From NCBI GenBank assembly GCA_014523485.1, contig JAATVK010000217.1:1-7735 (forward strand): a stretch of 7,735 nucleotides of DNA, written 5' to 3'. The notes under the pieces are model-generated. The model saw nothing but the letters and a program-made list of their open reading frames with translations. It was not told the DNA's origin and ran no database searches. A program made the position numbers and the translations under genes. The stretch's first letter is position 1. Every line of letters begins with the position of its first letter. Shown here piece by piece: positions 6,300 to 7,735 of this stretch. The DNA is from Nitrososphaerales archaeon TH5894 (GTDB taxonomy: Archaea; Thermoproteota; Nitrososphaeria; Nitrososphaerales; Nitrososphaeraceae).

Positions 6300-6327
6300 A
6301 TAAATAATAACAGTACAAGCTATATAT

Positions 6328-6335
6328 TATTTAAA
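6328..6335 (-). promoter_or_regulatory. TATA box of the zinc-finger gene
   Basis: TTTAAATA on the minus strand, beginning 36 nt before the ATG at 6299, predicting a leader of about 6-8 nt. It is the same octamer as that before the gene at 2687 and one base from the phasin box. Confidence 0.5.
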
Positions 6336-6430
6336 CTGCCAATTTTAGATATTTAAATTAATAACTATTTTCACTGTTGATATATAAACTAATATTCTAA
6401 CATAAAAATTACAATAGACGTGACCAAAAT

Positions 6431-6438
6431 TATAAATA
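6431..6438 (+). promoter_or_regulatory. TATA box of the phasin-like gene
   Basis: TATAAATA begins 39 nt before the ATG at 6470, predicting transcription start near 6460-6463 and a leader of roughly 8-10 nt. It lies about 95 bp from the divergent zinc-finger box, leaving 6336-6430 as a shared upstream region in which a common regulator could act. Confidence 0.5.
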
Positions 6439-6469
6439 GTTTGGTGCCCTCATTTATCATTGATTAAAT

Positions 6470-6949
6470 ATGACAAATTCTACGGAGAAAGATGACAATC
6501 GCAAATCCTCTCATGATTCTGCACAACAGAATAACGAATACAGTTTTTATAATACAATAAAGGAAGATACCACAAAGATAGTAAACGAGATAGCAAAAAC
6601 ACAACCAACTTACATTCAAGCAATTTCAAATCTTCAAATGAGATATATTGAAGCTACAAAAAATATTATTAATTCGACCCTTGGATTTCAAAAACAAGTA
6701 TTTGAGACACTAGATAATAATTCCACTACCATGTTTACAAAACAACTAGGAAGACAATCAAACGAAATTACGAATAATTTTATAGAATTTAACAATATAA
6801 ATAATAAATTTATTTCAAATGTCTTAGAGGTGGCAGGTGACGGTATAAAAAATTATACTAAAACTTTGGATACGATTGTAAAATTTAATGCTAATGTTTT
6901 TGAGCAATGGTATTCTTTATTTAAAAATAATCAAAATTTTAAAAGATGA
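6470..6949 (+). CDS. Phasin-like PHA granule-associated protein
   Basis: A 159-residue, almost entirely helical, Asn/Lys-rich protein without Cys, signal peptide or membrane segment. After a polar disordered N-terminus (1-22), amphipathic helices follow: TKIVNEIAKTQPTYIQAISN (35-54), LQMRYIEATKNIINSTLGFQ (55-74), and later KNYTKTLDTIVKFNANVFEQ (127-146) with WYSLFK. Amphipathic helices with aromatic residues and this size are typical of phasins, which coat PHA granules and control their size and number. Phasins are very divergent, so the call leans on context: it is divergent from the zinc-finger and phaE-phaC genes, about 390 nt upstream of phaE. The helical TQPTY/QMRYIEA part also recalls PhaE-type helices, so it could instead be an accessory synthase subunit. 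The ATG is preceded by a well-spaced TATA box. Confidence 0.7.
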   Translation: MTNSTEKDDNRKSSHDSAQQNNEYSFYNTIKEDTTKIVNEIAKTQPTYIQAISNLQMRYIEATKNIINSTLGFQKQVFETLDNNSTTMFTKQLGRQSNEITNNFIEFNNINNKFISNVLEVAGDGIKNYTKTLDTIVKFNANVFEQWYSLFKNNQNFKR

Positions 6950-7252
6950 TAATAGAGATAAATTCTCAATATTATTATATTTTATTATAATTCAACGTGC
7001 TTTCGTAAATCATTATATTGTCATGATATTTATTACTAAATTAATACTTTTAGCAATTTTTTTATAAATCGATCTCTTTAATCATGACAACAATTTTTGT
7101 TATTCACAATCTATACAAATGTAAATAATTTTTTCCCCGAATTAGAAAGAATGTTATTATATTTGAAATTTTCATTATTGAATGAGTTTCTTTTTAGTTA
7201 CCATCTTCAATATTCATATGCCTAGTTTTGAGTAAAACGTGAATTATCAAAC
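6950..7252. other. Non-coding interval after the phasin-like gene
   Basis: About 300 nt without a supportable gene. Run of seven T at 7057-7063, about 110 nt after the phasin-like stop, and another six-T tract near 7129-7134 are possible terminators. Short frames such as the 17-codon one around 7181-7234 lack any family signal. Confidence 0.4.
7057..7063 (+). terminator. T-run, possible terminator after the phasin-like gene
   Basis: Seven consecutive T on the coding strand about 110 nt past the stop codon, not preceded by a hairpin. Consistent with archaeal oligo-T termination, but weak in AT-rich DNA. Confidence 0.25.
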
Positions 7253-7277
7253 CGGGCTCGGAGGGATTAGAGCTCTC
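7253..7277 (-). other. Possible decayed tRNA 3' end (T-arm plus acceptor strand), candidate att scar
   Basis: Read on the minus strand, this GC-rich island has the order of a tRNA 3' end: a 5-nt strand GAGAG, a 7-nt loop CTCTAAT, a 5-nt strand CCCTC, then CGAGCCC and G. Four of five T-stem pairs form, and the T-loop keeps T55, C56, A58 and T60; T54 and A57 are changed. No matching 5' acceptor strand or anticodon arm is found within 100 nt, so this is not a working tRNA. Such 3' fragments are often left where integrative elements insert into tRNA genes. Chance resemblance is possible. Confidence 0.3.
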
Positions 7278-7526
7278 ATTATAACAGGGTTCTATTACAT
7301 AGTATTTAGCTTTTTGTAAGAATTTAATATTTTAAATAAAATATAATTTGTAGAACAATAGATTAATCTGTGTCAGATTCGGTGGAACGATATAGAAATT
7401 TCAATACAATCACTATTTTTTATCAATTGAAATAATATTTTTAAAAGCATCATGTTAATTATTATTATAAACCTGTAACCTGTAAACTTCAAAACAGAAT
7501 CTAATTTACAGAGAATTGAATAGGGA

Positions 7527-7735
7527 TTACTCTATTGTTTCGTTAAAATAATCTTGGTCTAATCTCTTAATAAAATAAGACTTTTCTAAACTTACTCCTA
7601 TATTTTTGTCTATCATAAATTCATAATTGTTTTCCATCAATCAGGACAATCTTATTATCTATCTTGTATGTGTATTCCTTCGCATCTTTAGAAAAATTTC
7701 CTGTAGTAATAAAAATCCCTTTTTTAGCCCTTTGA
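7527..7735 (-). pseudogene. Frameshifted C-terminal part of an Mrr-type restriction endonuclease, cut by the window edge
   Basis: The minus-strand frame entering from the right edge reads RAKKGIFITTGNFSKDAKEY and then KIDNKIVLIDGKQL before TGA at 7621-7623. Right after it, in another frame, the protein continues EFMIDKNIGVSLEKSYFIKR and LDQDYFNETIE to a TAA at 7527-7529. Joined, this is the characteristic C-terminal end of Mrr-family (PF04471-type) restriction endonucleases, where KGIFITT-x-FS, KIVLIDG-x-QLAE and a GV...Y.IKR.D.DYF tail follow the catalytic D...QAK motif. That catalytic part lies outside the window. Family: enzymes that cut foreign or methylated DNA. A loss of two bases (or gain of one) at about 7618-7624 explains the break, so the gene is probably dead, unless this is a sequencing error or the short form still folds. 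Confidence 0.75.

Noticed and set aside
7181..7234. Plus-strand 17-codon frame beginning MSFFLVTIF
   Set aside because: No recognisable motif, no convincing promoter and chance length for this base composition.
7253..7340. Complete tRNA gene on either strand
   Set aside because: The partner of the 7-nt acceptor-like strand and an anticodon arm are missing on both strands; only a 3'-end-like fragment can be argued.
1..7735. CRISPR array, insertion-sequence ends or riboswitch
   Set aside because: No regularly spaced direct repeats, no transposase frame with terminal inverted repeats and no conserved aptamer-like structure were seen.

Overview
The window looks like a piece of an ammonia-oxidising archaeon (Thaumarchaeota/Nitrososphaeria), closest in style to Nitrososphaera or Nitrosocosmicus. 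The reasons are very low GC, long AT-rich gaps between short genes, archaeal TATA-like boxes 36-39 nt upstream of several start codons with no Shine-Dalgarno sequences, and gene families typical of that group: a PAC2 protein, a KGG-repeat stress protein, a DUF6659-type protein, an archaeal C2H2 mini-zinc-finger and a class III polyhydroxyalkanoate (PHA) synthase. The taxonomic call is inference from gene content; no ribosomal or amo gene is present.

Left part (1-3040), plus strand: a PAC2-family proteasome-assembly-chaperone homologue whose C-terminus fits the HbYX proteasome-docking motif; a 65-residue two-repeat KGG protein; a long non-coding stretch holding a multiply frameshifted gene remnant on the minus strand; and a 117-residue protein of unknown function.

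Middle (3076-4236), minus strand: a single-domain CheY-like response regulator with all phosphorylation residues but a non-ATG start, then a 131-residue DUF6659-like protein with an 8-bp inverted repeat in its promoter region.

Right part (4405-6949), the PHA locus: phaE and phaC overlap by 26 nt on the minus strand, with phaC starting at GTG. The PhaC Cys-Asp-His spacing equals that of the classic bacterial class III enzyme. A 42-residue C2H2 zinc-finger gene lies just upstream on the same strand. Divergent from it is a 159-residue helical protein that is probably a granule-coating phasin. Together these would make, organise and perhaps regulate carbon-storage granules; the monomer-supplying enzymes (ketothiolase, acetoacetyl-CoA reductase) are not in the window.

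Right edge (6950-7735): mostly non-coding, with a short GC-rich segment that reads as a decayed tRNA 3' end (possible attachment-site scar) and the frameshifted C-terminal part of an Mrr-type restriction endonuclease, which suggests an eroding accessory region.
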